The position numbers and the translations under genes were made by a program. Below are positions 1-8,107 of a stretch of DNA of 64,000 nt, in pieces. The notes below the pieces were generated by a model. That model was given only the letters and a program-made list of their open reading frames with translations. It searched no databases and was not told the origin of the DNA. The stretch's first letter is position 1. Every line of letters starts with the position of its first letter. The stretch is from an uncultured Flavobacteriales bacterium (GTDB lineage Bacteria; Bacteroidota; Bacteroidia; Flavobacteriales_D; Parvicellaceae): assembly GCA_943787535.1 (NCBI GenBank), contig CALSMU010000011.1, positions 310,001 through 374,000 of the forward strand, written 5' to 3'.

Positions 1-1
1 T

Positions 2-220
2 GCTGGAAAGGTTTTAAAAGTTGGTAGCTTTTTAGTGGAAGTTACTGGGGAATTAATTCCCTGTCATAGAATGGATGAGCAATTAACGGGCTTGCAAAAA
101 GCTTTGACTCCAAATTGGAGAGGCGGGGTGACTTGCAAACTTTTGCGTGAAGGTATCGTGGTCGAAAATGACAGAGTAACCTTTATGGATAAGGCTTTAC
201 TCGCCTCCGAAAGTTTTTAG
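2..220 (+). CDS. MOSC domain protein, C-terminal part (5' end outside window)
   Basis: The reading frame is open from base 2 to the stop at 220, so only the last 72 or so residues of the protein are visible. The stretch E-V-T-G-E-L-I-P-C-H-R-M-D followed by G-L-Q-K-A-L and N-W-R-G-G-V resembles the end of MOSC domains, including their conserved cysteine. MOSC domains are the sulfur-carrier or molybdenum-cofactor-binding folds found in MoCo sulfurases and YiiM-like proteins. The catalytic partner and true start lie upstream of the window. A GTG at 35 could be mistaken for a start, but the homology-like sequence continues before it. The next gene, hutF, converges from the minus strand. No clear terminator lies between them. 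Confidence 0.65.
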   Translation, partial: AGKVLKVGSFLVEVTGELIPCHRMDEQLTGLQKALTPNWRGGVTCKLLREGIVVENDRVTFMDKALLASESF

Positions 221-302
221 AAATTATTTGAAACATCGCCATAGCAGTAACTTCGCATTGTTTCTAAACTAATTTTAGTTGCAAGTTTTGCTTTAAATAG
301 GG

Positions 303-1670
303 TTACCTATTCTCTAACTCCTTAATAGTTTTAATAAACTTATTTGAAATTGACTCATTATCAAAATGTTGACCAGCTGTAACCACTTCTTTTCCGTTTA
401 TAATTGTTGCCTGCTGCATTGAAGCATCAGAAGAATAAAGAATTGTGGAGGCCATGTTGTCAATGGAAGATGATCCAATTAACGGAGACTTGTCGTCATA
501 GATAATGGCATTTAAGGGTTTTCCAACTTCAAAGAATTGTTCTTCAAAATTATTCATAGCTTTTCTGCCAGCTGTTGATGCCATTTCAAAAGCAAATAAG
601 GCACTGTCGCCCTGTTCAGGAGAATTGAAAGTATTTCTTTTGTGAGAGACTAATCGTTGTCCATAATCAAGTAAGCGAAGCTCTTCTAACGGATTTAGAC
701 CAATATGACTATCGGTTCCGATACTCCATTTACCCCCAAGTTCTTGGTATTTGCGTAAAGGGAAAATACCATCACCTAAATTCCCTTCGGTAGTTGGGCA
801 AAGAACAACGTTGGCACCAGATTGTGCAATAGTTGCAGTTTCATGCTCGGTAAGATGGGTAGCATGCACCAGATGAAAACGTTCCGATAATGCAACATTT
901 TCATCTAACCATTCAACGGGTCGTTTGCCTAAATATTCAACAGAGTCTTCAATTTCTTTTAACTGTTCTGAAATATGAATATGAAACGGAAGATTTTGAG
1001 GTCCAAATTGTGCAATTTCAGAAATGTGTTCCGGTTCAACCCCCCTCATTGAGTGTATACCAATAGCTATATTTGCTCCATTATAATGTTTACAGACTGC
1101 CTGACTTGCATCTAAAAGTTTCATATAATCATCAATTGATGAAGAAATGAACCTTTTTTGTCGTTCATTTGGCGCAATGCCAAAACCACCTTTTTGATAA
1201 AAAATTGGAACAAGAGTAATGTTTAAACCTACTGTTTCTGCTGCAGCAACCAATCGGCTGCCCATCTCAGCTAGGTTATCGTAAGGTCTTCCATTTTTAT
1301 CGTGATGAACATAATGAAATTCAGCAACACTAGTGTATCCGTGACGCACCATCTCAGCATAGAGCATTGTAGCAATATTTTCCAGCTGATCTGGAGATAT
1401 ATTTAAAGCCAGTCTATACATTGCTTCTCTCCAACTCCAAAAATCATCATTTGTGGCATCGGCGTCATGTTTCTCCGCTAAACCAGCCATAGCATATTGA
1501 AAAGCATGTGAATGAGCATTTTGAAATCCAGGTAAAGCGTATCCAGCATCTACTTCATTCGCGTTAACTTGGTCAATGTCGACAATGATACCATCTCTAT
1601 CAATAGTTACGGCCATGTTTTCTAGCCAGCCTTCGTTTTGCAATATTCCTTTAAACGCGTAATGTTTCAT
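303..1670 (-). CDS. hutF: Formimidoylglutamate deiminase
   Basis: This is an amidohydrolase-superfamily enzyme of 455 residues. It removes ammonia from N-formimidoyl-L-glutamate to give N-formylglutamate in the five-step histidine degradation pathway. The metal-binding motif H-S-H-A-F-Q lies at about residues 53-58. The region H-I-H-I-S-E-Q (about 230), the histidine in L-V-H-A-T-H, and G-T-D-S-H (about 320) supply the other metal and catalytic positions of the family. The length matches HutF enzymes. It lies 9 nt behind hutG on the same strand, so the two form an operon: HutF makes the substrate that HutG deformylates. The upstream hut genes (hutH, hutU, hutI) are not in this window. Confidence 0.92.
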   Translation of the reverse strand: MKHYAFKGILQNEGWLENMAVTIDRDGIIVDIDQVNANEVDAGYALPGFQNAHSHAFQYAMAGLAEKHDADATNDDFWSWREAMYRLALNISPDQLENIATMLYAEMVRHGYTSVAEFHYVHHDKNGRPYDNLAEMGSRLVAAAETVGLNITLVPIFYQKGGFGIAPNERQKRFISSSIDDYMKLLDASQAVCKHYNGANIAIGIHSMRGVEPEHISEIAQFGPQNLPFHIHISEQLKEIEDSVEYLGKRPVEWLDENVALSERFHLVHATHLTEHETATIAQSGANVVLCPTTEGNLGDGIFPLRKYQELGGKWSIGTDSHIGLNPLEELRLLDYGQRLVSHKRNTFNSPEQGDSALFAFEMASTAGRKAMNNFEEQFFEVGKPLNAIIYDDKSPLIGSSSIDNMASTILYSSDASMQQATIINGKEVVTAGQHFDNESISNKFIKTIKELENR

Positions 1671-1679
1671 TTCTTAAAG

Positions 1680-2489
1680 CTATAGTTGATTTAATGAGCT
1701 AATGAGGTTTTTGAAAATTGGAATAAGTACCTTTCTAATGTTGTTTGCTCTTTCCTCGGAGAAAGTTAATTCATCATCTTCCATGTATAGTTTCTTAACC
1801 ATTTCTAATTGCAGTGCATGAATTCCATTTTCAGGTTTTCCAAAATGACGTGTAATATTTCCTCCTTTAAAAGGGGTGTTGTGCGTAACTTCGTGCCCAG
1901 CTTTCTTTAGGCCACTCAATGCGACATTAATCAAATTACGATGAGCAGTTTTCTCATCATTATTCCCTAAAATTAAATCCGGAAAATCATCTTTACGAAT
2001 AGTTTTTACTGATTGGCGAATAGAATGTGCATCCCATAGTAGGACATCGTCAAATTCTGTTTTTAAATCAGACAATAAACCTTCAATTTTATTATAGTAA
2101 GGCCAGTAATATTCTTTTAGCCTCCGATCTACCTCTTGTTTGTTAGGGGTATGCTCCTTATCGATGTAAATATCTTTCCCAAAAAAATCAGTTAACGTAG
2201 TTAGCCCTGTAATAATTCTTCCATCATTATATAATGGAGCGCTTTCAGGGTCTCGATTTAAATCAATTACCCATCTGCTATATTTAGCATGTATTATTGT
2301 AATGCCTAATTCCGATGCAAATTCATATAATTGATCAACAAACCAATCCGTATCATCGGGTTGCTGCATCAAATCTTTGTGGTAAGCTTTGTTTAATTCA
2401 ATTGGAAATTTAACCCCACAATGTGGTACGCTTATTACAATTGGCACTCTTTGTCCTTTTGGACTTATAACATGGAATGGCTCCTTCAT
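1680..2489 (-). CDS. hutG: N-formylglutamate deformylase (N-formylglutamate amidohydrolase)
   Basis: This 269-residue cytoplasmic enzyme is predicted to hydrolyse N-formyl-L-glutamate to L-glutamate and formate. It belongs to the N-formylglutamate amidohydrolase family, which is unrelated to the arginase-type HutG. Visible family features are S-V-P-H-C-G near the start, R-W-V-I-D-L-N-R-D, L-L-W-D-A-H-S, and the late region K-G-G-N-I-T-R-H-F-G ending in L-Q-L-E-M. It is the first gene of the hutG-hutF operon and diverges from the MoxR gene. The 57-nt divergent spacer holds an 8-bp inverted repeat. Pairing with HutF is the expected arrangement for the deiminase branch of histidine catabolism. 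Confidence 0.9.
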   Translation of the reverse strand: MKEPFHVISPKGQRVPIVISVPHCGVKFPIELNKAYHKDLMQQPDDTDWFVDQLYEFASELGITIIHAKYSRWVIDLNRDPESAPLYNDGRIITGLTTLTDFFGKDIYIDKEHTPNKQEVDRRLKEYYWPYYNKIEGLLSDLKTEFDDVLLWDAHSIRQSVKTIRKDDFPDLILGNNDEKTAHRNLINVALSGLKKAGHEVTHNTPFKGGNITRHFGKPENGIHALQLEMVKKLYMEDDELTFSEERANNIRKVLIPIFKNLISSLNQL

Positions 2490-2516
2490 TGATATGTTTT
2501 CTGCAATATTAGTTGG

Positions 2517-2537
2517 CTAAGATAGTTAGTATCTTAG
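2517..2537. promoter_or_regulatory. 8-bp perfect inverted repeat in the hutG/moxR divergent spacer
   Basis: CTAAGATA (2517-2524) and TATCTTAG (2530-2537) are exact reverse complements separated by 5 nt. The repeat sits between the divergent starts of hutG (2489) and the MoxR gene (2547), ending 9 nt before the latter. The right arm resembles a TAnnTTTG promoter box. It could be an operator or a pair of back-to-back promoter boxes. No T-tract follows, so it is not a terminator. Confidence 0.4.
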
Positions 2538-2546
2538 AAAGTAGAA

Positions 2547-3563
2547 ATGATTTTTTATCCGGAAGAGAAAAAACAATTATATTTAGACAAAATTATTCAG
2601 AATATGTACAATACGGACGTGGAAGCTGTTGACGCTTTAGTTGAAAAATACCAAGTATTAAAAAAGGAAATAAGTAAAGTTATTGTTGGTCAGGATGATG
2701 TTGTAGAACAAGTTTTGATTTCTATTTTTAGTGGAGGTCATTGCCTGTTAGTAGGCGTTCCCGGATTGGCAAAAACATTGTTAGTAAATACTATATCTGA
2801 TGTTTTAGGATTAAAATTTAATAGAATTCAATTTACACCTGACTTGATGCCTTCAGATATAATAGGGGCTGAAATACTAGATGAAAACAAAAGGTTTAAA
2901 TTTATTAAAGGTCCTTTATTTTCAAATATAATATTGGCTGATGAGATAAATCGAACTCCGCCAAAGACACAGGCGGCATTATTGGAGGCCATGCAAGAAA
3001 AAGCTGTTACCACAGCAGGTCAAAGATTTGCGTTGGATAAGCCATTTTTCGTTTTGGCAACACAAAACCCAATTGAGCAAGAAGGAACTTATCCGCTTCC
3101 AGAGGCTCAATTAGACCGATTTATGTTTAATGTATGGGTGGATTACCCGTCTTACGAGGAAGAATTGGCAATTGTGAAAACAACAACATCAGATTCTAAA
3201 GTTGCGTTAGATCATATATTAAATGCAGAAGATATAATTTATTTTCAACAATTAATTCGGAGGATTCCCGTACCAGAAAATGTATTGGAATATGCGGTAA
3301 AGTTAAGTACGAAAACTCGACCAAATACTCCAGATTCTCCTGAAATTATTAACAAGTATGTATCTTGGGGGGCAGGGCCAAGAGCTTCACAGTATTTAGT
3401 TATTGGAGCAAAATGTCATGCAGCACTTAACGGGAAGTATTCTCCGGACATTGAAGACGTGCAAGCAGTTGCAGAGCCAATTTTGCGTCATCGTTTGGTT
3501 AGAAATTATATGGCAGAAGCTGAGGGATATACAATTGTTAGAATAGTAAAAGAACTGATGTGA
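2547..3563 (+). CDS. MoxR-family AAA ATPase
   Basis: This 338-residue AAA+ ATPase of the MoxR/RavA clade probably acts as a chaperone-like remodeller that matures other proteins. The Walker A motif G-V-P-G-L-A-K-T lies at residues 70-77 and the Walker B region I-L-A-D-E-I-N-R at about 129-136. It is followed by the family hallmark T-P-P-K-T-Q-A-A-L-L-E-A-M-Q-E. The sensor region A-T-Q-N-P-I-E-Q-E-G and the C-terminal lid are intact. The homologous core starts near residue 20, so an ATG at 2604 is a possible alternative start. MoxR genes usually precede a DUF58 gene and von Willebrand A domain genes. Here no such partner follows; the next gene is an outer-membrane protein about 75 nt downstream. 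Confidence 0.88.
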   Translation: MIFYPEEKKQLYLDKIIQNMYNTDVEAVDALVEKYQVLKKEISKVIVGQDDVVEQVLISIFSGGHCLLVGVPGLAKTLLVNTISDVLGLKFNRIQFTPDLMPSDIIGAEILDENKRFKFIKGPLFSNIILADEINRTPPKTQAALLEAMQEKAVTTAGQRFALDKPFFVLATQNPIEQEGTYPLPEAQLDRFMFNVWVDYPSYEEELAIVKTTTSDSKVALDHILNAEDIIYFQQLIRRIPVPENVLEYAVKLSTKTRPNTPDSPEIINKYVSWGAGPRASQYLVIGAKCHAALNGKYSPDIEDVQAVAEPILRHRLVRNYMAEAEGYTIVRIVKELM

Positions 3564-3583
3564 CTCTATATCAGCCTACTAGA

Positions 3584-3595
3584 TATTTGCAAATA
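3584..3595. promoter_or_regulatory. 12-bp palindrome overlapping the -33 region of the DUF5723-sia operon promoter
   Basis: TATTTGCAAATA is a perfect palindrome. It contains the TTTG that would serve as the -33 element of the promoter at 3586-3617, so a protein bound here would compete with RNA polymerase. Operator function is inference. Confidence 0.35.
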
Positions 3596-3617
3596 ATATA
3601 TCTATGATTTATCTTTA
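3586..3617 (+). promoter_or_regulatory. Putative Bacteroidota-type promoter for the DUF5723-siaBCA operon
   Basis: TTTG (3586-3589), a 20-nt spacer and TATCTTTA (3610-3617) fit the Bacteroidota pattern TTTG, about 19-20 nt, TAnnTTTG, with one mismatch in the last base. The start codon at 3640 is 22 nt beyond the box. The same 20-nt spacing is seen before the genes at 23412 and 24169. Confidence 0.5.
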
Positions 3618-3639
3618 TGGTATCAACTAAATATATTTA

Positions 3640-5130
3640 ATGAAGATTATTATTTTAATTTTATTAGTACTAAGTAGTTTTAGCTTATTTGGTCAAATTG
3701 AGTATAGCTCATTTACTTCAACAGGGAGGGGCGGCGCAACAACATTTGTTACAGATTATCAAGCTTTAGGAATTAATCCAGCAAATTTAGGATGGCATTC
3801 GGAATTTGAAGAGAAGAAGTTTGCAATGGGTTTTAATGAATTAACTTATTCTATTCATTCCGGGGCATTATCCAAACAAACACTTAGAGATGAATTTAAA
3901 TCTGCCATTAGACGAGAGGAAGGCACATCTTTCACTTATGATGAAAAAGTGCAAGCTGCAAAGGATTTTTCTGAAGCTGGATTGGCGTTAAATTTCAATT
4001 ATGGTTCATTTGGATTTGCTTACAATACGGATAAATTTGGAGGGATAGCTTTTAGAATAAACGATAATGTAAGTTGGTACTCGAAATTTAATGAAGAGAT
4101 TTCAGAAATCCTTTTTTTAGGTAAAACTGCTCCTTATTTTGATCAACTAATTGTTGATTCAGCTGGCATTGCTGATACAATAGCAAATAATCCAAATTTA
4201 ATCAATGATACCATTACTCAAGTAGTAAGTGGATATGCATCTTTGCCAAGTAATATTTCAAAGTTGTTTGAAGGAAGTCAAATTTCTTTGTCTTGGACAA
4301 GGGAATACAATTTATCGTATGGAAGAAAAATTATAGAAAAGGACAGTGTATTTGCTTTATATGCTGGAGTTGGTATCAAGTATTTTCAAGGAATGGCATA
4401 CGTAGACATTGCATCGAATGGGGATGGACAAATGGAAGCATTCTCTTCCATGTCATCAGCCTTCGGAATTAACTATGGAGATGCAGCCTTATCAAACCCA
4501 AGTGCTGATTCTATTGCTAGTTCATTTTTACCAAGGTCAGTTGGACATGGATTCGGAATGGACTTTGGGGTGAATGTTTTATTATTTAACAAACTAAAAA
4601 TTGGATTAGCCGTCAATAATATAGGTTCAATGACTTGGGATGGAAACGTGTATACGGTTAAAGATACTTTGGTTTTTGATACGCAGTCTGCGGGGCTTAA
4701 TAACTTTAACGTGGCTTCGCAATTAGGAGATATTCTAGGAGAAGATGGAGTGTTTGAATACAATGGATTAGCTTCTAAAACGGTGAACCTGCCAACAGTT
4801 GTGCGTTTTGGAGCAAGTATTGAACTTGGAAAGAAAATAGAGTTAGGTTTTGATATGCTATTGCCAACAAATGAAGTACCTGGACCAGGTAGTTACCAAG
4901 GTGCTGTTATTGGTTTTGGTGGAGATGTTCAACCTATACCTTGGTTACGATTGTCAGCTGGTGTAATGACTGGAGGAAATTATGACATGTCTATGCCTAT
5001 CGGATTAACATTTGTTTTAGGGAAAGGGTCTTTTGAAGCAGGTATAGCATCTAGGGACGCATTTACATTCTTTGTAAATGATGGTCCTACATTGTCGTTG
5101 AGTACAGGGTTTATGAGATTTAGATTTTAA
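3640..5130 (+). CDS. DUF5723 family outer-membrane protein
   Basis: This 496-residue exported protein has a clear signal peptide (residues 1-18, ending L-F-G-Q). The region just after it, S-T-G-R-G-G-A-T-T-F followed by Y-Q-A-L-G-I-N-P-A-N-L-G, is typical of the DUF5723 family and of FadL-like barrel proteins of Bacteroidota. Alternating hydrophobic strands, many glycines and the closing pattern (L-S-L-S-T-G-F-M-R-F-R-F, ending in an aromatic residue) indicate an outer-membrane beta-barrel. Its substrate is unknown. It is the first gene of a probable operon with the SiaB/SiaC/PP2C module, whose first start codon lies 14 nt downstream. The barrel may therefore be co-regulated with, or a target of, that switch. 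Confidence 0.75.
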   Translation: MKIIILILLVLSSFSLFGQIEYSSFTSTGRGGATTFVTDYQALGINPANLGWHSEFEEKKFAMGFNELTYSIHSGALSKQTLRDEFKSAIRREEGTSFTYDEKVQAAKDFSEAGLALNFNYGSFGFAYNTDKFGGIAFRINDNVSWYSKFNEEISEILFLGKTAPYFDQLIVDSAGIADTIANNPNLINDTITQVVSGYASLPSNISKLFEGSQISLSWTREYNLSYGRKIIEKDSVFALYAGVGIKYFQGMAYVDIASNGDGQMEAFSSMSSAFGINYGDAALSNPSADSIASSFLPRSVGHGFGMDFGVNVLLFNKLKIGLAVNNIGSMTWDGNVYTVKDTLVFDTQSAGLNNFNVASQLGDILGEDGVFEYNGLASKTVNLPTVVRFGASIELGKKIELGFDMLLPTNEVPGPGSYQGAVIGFGGDVQPIPWLRLSAGVMTGGNYDMSMPIGLTFVLGKGSFEAGIASRDAFTFFVNDGPTLSLSTGFMRFRF

Positions 5131-5144
5131 AATTATTGAAAGCT

Positions 5145-5684
5145 ATGGAAGAGTTTGATAATCAAAGTTTATTTAATTTACACAGGTCGATAATTAAGGA
5201 ACACATGGAGTTTCTTTATAAGGGGAATATTACTGTTGATGTGGTAAATATTTTATTGGAAATTGTTAAAAATAAATTTAGCGAATTTAAAATAGATTAT
5301 TCTCTACAGAAAAGGATCTATAATATTGCGGTCGAATGTTTAGAAAACGTTAGTGATCATGGTGTGTTTGGTAGTGATATAGATTCAATTTTTCTTATCG
5401 GAAAAGTAGATGGTGTGTTTTTTATAGGAACAGGTAATATTATTAACAAGAATGTAACAAATAGTCTTGAAAGCAGTTTGAATAAAATAAATGGATTGGA
5501 TAGAGATGGTCTAAAATCGATTTATAAAGAGACAATGACTGAGCAATTGGAAAGTAATAGTAATGACGTAGGACTTGGTTTGATAGATATTGCATTGAAG
5601 GCTAATAACAAGATAGATTATCAAATAAATTCGGTTAATGACGACCAAGATTTTTTTTCATTTCAAGTTAAAATAAATTTATAA
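5145..5684 (+). CDS. SiaB-like protein kinase (DUF6272)
   Basis: This 179-residue protein resembles the SiaB family, GHKL-fold kinases that phosphorylate SiaC-type proteins in partner-switching systems. The N-box-like motif E-N-V-S-D-H-G lies at about residues 67-73. The family signature L-D-R-D-G-L-K-S-I-Y-K-E and the ATP-lid glycine motif G-L-G-L-I-D-I-A lie in the C-terminal half. The length matches the family. ATG at 5145 is preferred; a TTG at 5136 would add three residues. It has no histidine-kinase dimerisation domain, as expected for a serine/threonine switch kinase. The substrate is probably the SiaC-like protein 7 nt downstream, with the PP2C phosphatase that follows as antagonist. 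The assignment is by motif memory, not by search. Confidence 0.8.
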   Translation: MEEFDNQSLFNLHRSIIKEHMEFLYKGNITVDVVNILLEIVKNKFSEFKIDYSLQKRIYNIAVECLENVSDHGVFGSDIDSIFLIGKVDGVFFIGTGNIINKNVTNSLESSLNKINGLDRDGLKSIYKETMTEQLESNSNDVGLGLIDIALKANNKIDYQINSVNDDQDFFSFQVKINL

Positions 5685-5691
5685 CTGCAGT

Positions 5692-6075
5692 ATGGAAGTA
5701 TTTGAATTAGAAGGCACAAGATATACTCCGAAAGTAGTATTTGATGTGAAAAATAAGGTGTTTGAAATTAGTGGTGATTCGCGACCAGAGGATACACATA
5801 CTTTTTATCAAGTGCTGATAGATTGGTTGAGCAAGCTCGATAGTGCTTCAGTTCAAGGAGATATTAAATTTAAGTTTGCTTTTGACTATTTGAATTCATC
5901 CTCTAGTAAGTTTATTTTTAAATTAATAAAGTGTCTTAAAGATTTACAGTCTAGTGGCATTAATTTTTCTATTGATTGGTTTTATGATGAGCCTGATATT
6001 GATATGAAAGAATTAGGTGAAGAATACACTGAATTAGCTGGCATGAAAATAAATATGATATCAGTTGAGGTTTAA
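5692..6075 (+). CDS. SiaC-like regulatory phosphoprotein (DUF1987)
   Basis: This small 127-residue protein has the DUF1987 pattern: F-E-I-S-G-D-S-R-P-E at about residues 24-33, then F-D-Y-L-N-S-S-S-S-K-F at about 64-74, and a closing D-W-F-Y-D-E-P-D-I-D. In Pseudomonas, SiaC is a STAS-like switch protein phosphorylated by SiaB and dephosphorylated by SiaA. When unphosphorylated it activates the diguanylate cyclase SiaD. The phosphoacceptor there is a threonine. Here the equivalent loop is a run of four serines (69-72), so phosphorylation would fall on serine. No diguanylate cyclase is present in the operon, so the output partner is unknown. The following phosphatase gene overlaps its end by 11 nt, which suggests translational coupling. 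Confidence 0.82.
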   Translation: MEVFELEGTRYTPKVVFDVKNKVFEISGDSRPEDTHTFYQVLIDWLSKLDSASVQGDIKFKFAFDYLNSSSSKFIFKLIKCLKDLQSSGINFSIDWFYDEPDIDMKELGEEYTELAGMKINMISVEV

Positions 6076-8089
6076 CCAATATTTCCAATATGGTTTTTGG
6101 ATATTCTTTCTTTTTGGAAGTCATATATTTTATTCCCAAGAAACTAATTTAAGAAGCAAATTTGATTTTTCGGAAATTGATTTTGCAAATGATACATCGG
6201 TTGCCATATCTGGTGATTGGGAGTTCTATTGGGATACACTTTTGGATCCTGGCGATAGTTCTCCAAATTATTCTTTAGAATACTTGCCAGAATTTTGGAA
6301 AAACTATGGAGTTAATGAATATTCATCTACTGGTTACGCAACCTTTCGAACGAAGATTAAATTAAGAAGAGATAGGCCAATTTTAGCATTCCAATTAGGG
6401 GATATTCACAATTCCTATAATTTATTTGTAAATAATGAACTTGTTAGAAGTGTTGGTCATGTTACTACTTCGATTAAAGGTTCCGTTCCCAAATGGGTTC
6501 CGCAATTTGTCGTTTTAGATGATACAAGTGAAATATTAGAAATAACACTTCAAGTCTCAAATTTTCAGCATCGAAATGGAGGAGTTCAGCACGCTATAGT
6601 TTTGGGTAATGTAGATTATTTATTATCTGTAAAAGAGAGTGTCTCTCTTGCTGATTTGCTACTAGGTGGTTCTTGTATGGTTATTGGACTTTTCTTTTTT
6701 GGGATGTATTTTTTCTATAAAAAAGATAAAAGCACATTTTATTTTGGTTTATTTTGTTTTTCATTCGCCGTTAGAGTTTTAATTGTAGGATCAAGAAGTC
6801 TACTAATAATTATGCCATGGCTTCCATGGGGGATAGCAATAAGAATTGAATACTTAACTTTGTTTTTATCGGTTATTTTCTTTTTGTATTTCATATATTT
6901 TTCCTTTCGAGAGCAAACATCGAAGCTTTTAGTCCAATTTATATCGTATATATATTTAGTGATAATTACTGGGACAATTCTCCTTCCTGCATCTATATTC
7001 ACTTATTTTGTTATTTTTAACAATACTCTTTTACTCGGGTTGATAACATATTCGTTTATGGTTTATGTAAAAGCTTTTAGACGAAAAGTGTTTGGTTCCG
7101 GTTGGGCAATTCTTAGTTTGGTGGTTTTGCTGGTTGCCGTTGGATTAGCATTGGCTGAATATGCAAACTTATTTATTCCTAGTCCAATATTAGTAAGTAG
7201 TGCTTTTTTGGCTTTTGTTTTTACCATGTCATTAATTTTTGCATCGCGTTTTGGTAAAGCTTTTTCAGATGTAGAAAGTTTAAGAATTGACGCGGAGGTC
7301 CAGAATGCTAAAATTTCAGAACAGCATGATTTAATAAAAGACTCCATACATTATGCCAAAAGAATACAAAGAAGTTTGTTGCCTTCAATAACCACGATTC
7401 ATGAGAAACTTCCCAATTCAGTAATTTATTATAATCCTCAAAGTGTGGTAAGTGGAGATTTTTACTGGTTTAAATATGTTGAGAGCACAAATGATGTGCT
7501 TCTAGCTATTTCTGATTGTACAGGGCATGGTGTTCCAGGGGCTTTCATGAGTATTGTAGGGATTTCAAGTCTGGATAAAATTGTATCTACTAACCCTAAT
7601 TATAGCGCTTCGGAAATTTTGGAGCAATTAAATAGTGAAATAAGGCAAAAATTGAATAGTGATAATCACGATCAAGTAGAAGAGGGAATGGACATTATTA
7701 TTTGTAGAATTTCATTAGATACAAATACTATTACATTTTCTTCAGCATTGCATAAATTGGTTGTAGTAAGGGATGGTAAGGCTGATTTTTTCAGTGGTTG
7801 CAGGCATTTTATAGGTAGTCGTTTTAAGAAAGACTTTAAATTTATTGACCATAAATTAACCCTAAAACCGGATGATCAAATTTTTATGTTTTCTGATGGT
7901 GTTTATGATCAGAAAGGCGGTAATAATGGGAAGAAACTATATTTGAAGGGGTTTGAAGAAATTCTTATTCAAATGGCGAATATCCCAGTTTCTGAACAAG
8001 AGAATTATTTGAGTTCTAAAATAAAGAGTTGGCAAGGAGCATCAGAGCAGTTGGACGATATGCTTGTTTTTGGCTGGAAAGTTAAATAG
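6065..8089 (+). CDS. 7TM sensor PP2C/SpoIIE-type phosphatase (SiaA-like)
   Basis: This 674-residue membrane phosphatase starts at a TTG inside the siaC-like gene; no other in-frame start fits. After a signal segment there is a periplasmic beta-sandwich sensor (about 25-185). A seven-helix 7TMR-DISM-type membrane block (about 193-390) follows, then a short coiled-coil (about 395-435) and a cytoplasmic SpoIIE/PP2C domain to the end. Metal-binding motifs are intact: V-V-S-G-D-F-Y-W-F (about 460), S-D-C-T-G-H-G-V-P-G-A-F (about 483) and F-S-D-G-V-Y-D-Q (about 609). It should dephosphorylate the SiaC-like protein in response to an extracellular signal. Pseudomonas SiaA carries a HAMP-linked sensor instead, so the input domain here differs. 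Confidence 0.85.
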   Translation: MRFNQYFQYGFWIFFLFGSHIFYSQETNLRSKFDFSEIDFANDTSVAISGDWEFYWDTLLDPGDSSPNYSLEYLPEFWKNYGVNEYSSTGYATFRTKIKLRRDRPILAFQLGDIHNSYNLFVNNELVRSVGHVTTSIKGSVPKWVPQFVVLDDTSEILEITLQVSNFQHRNGGVQHAIVLGNVDYLLSVKESVSLADLLLGGSCMVIGLFFFGMYFFYKKDKSTFYFGLFCFSFAVRVLIVGSRSLLIIMPWLPWGIAIRIEYLTLFLSVIFFLYFIYFSFREQTSKLLVQFISYIYLVIITGTILLPASIFTYFVIFNNTLLLGLITYSFMVYVKAFRRKVFGSGWAILSLVVLLVAVGLALAEYANLFIPSPILVSSAFLAFVFTMSLIFASRFGKAFSDVESLRIDAEVQNAKISEQHDLIKDSIHYAKRIQRSLLPSITTIHEKLPNSVIYYNPQSVVSGDFYWFKYVESTNDVLLAISDCTGHGVPGAFMSIVGISSLDKIVSTNPNYSASEILEQLNSEIRQKLNSDNHDQVEEGMDIIICRISLDTNTITFSSALHKLVVVRDGKADFFSGCRHFIGSRFKKDFKFIDHKLTLKPDDQIFMFSDGVYDQKGGNNGKKLYLKGFEEILIQMANIPVSEQENYLSSKIKSWQGASEQLDDMLVFGWKVK

Positions 8090-8107
8090 TCTTTTTAGAT
8101 TAAAATA

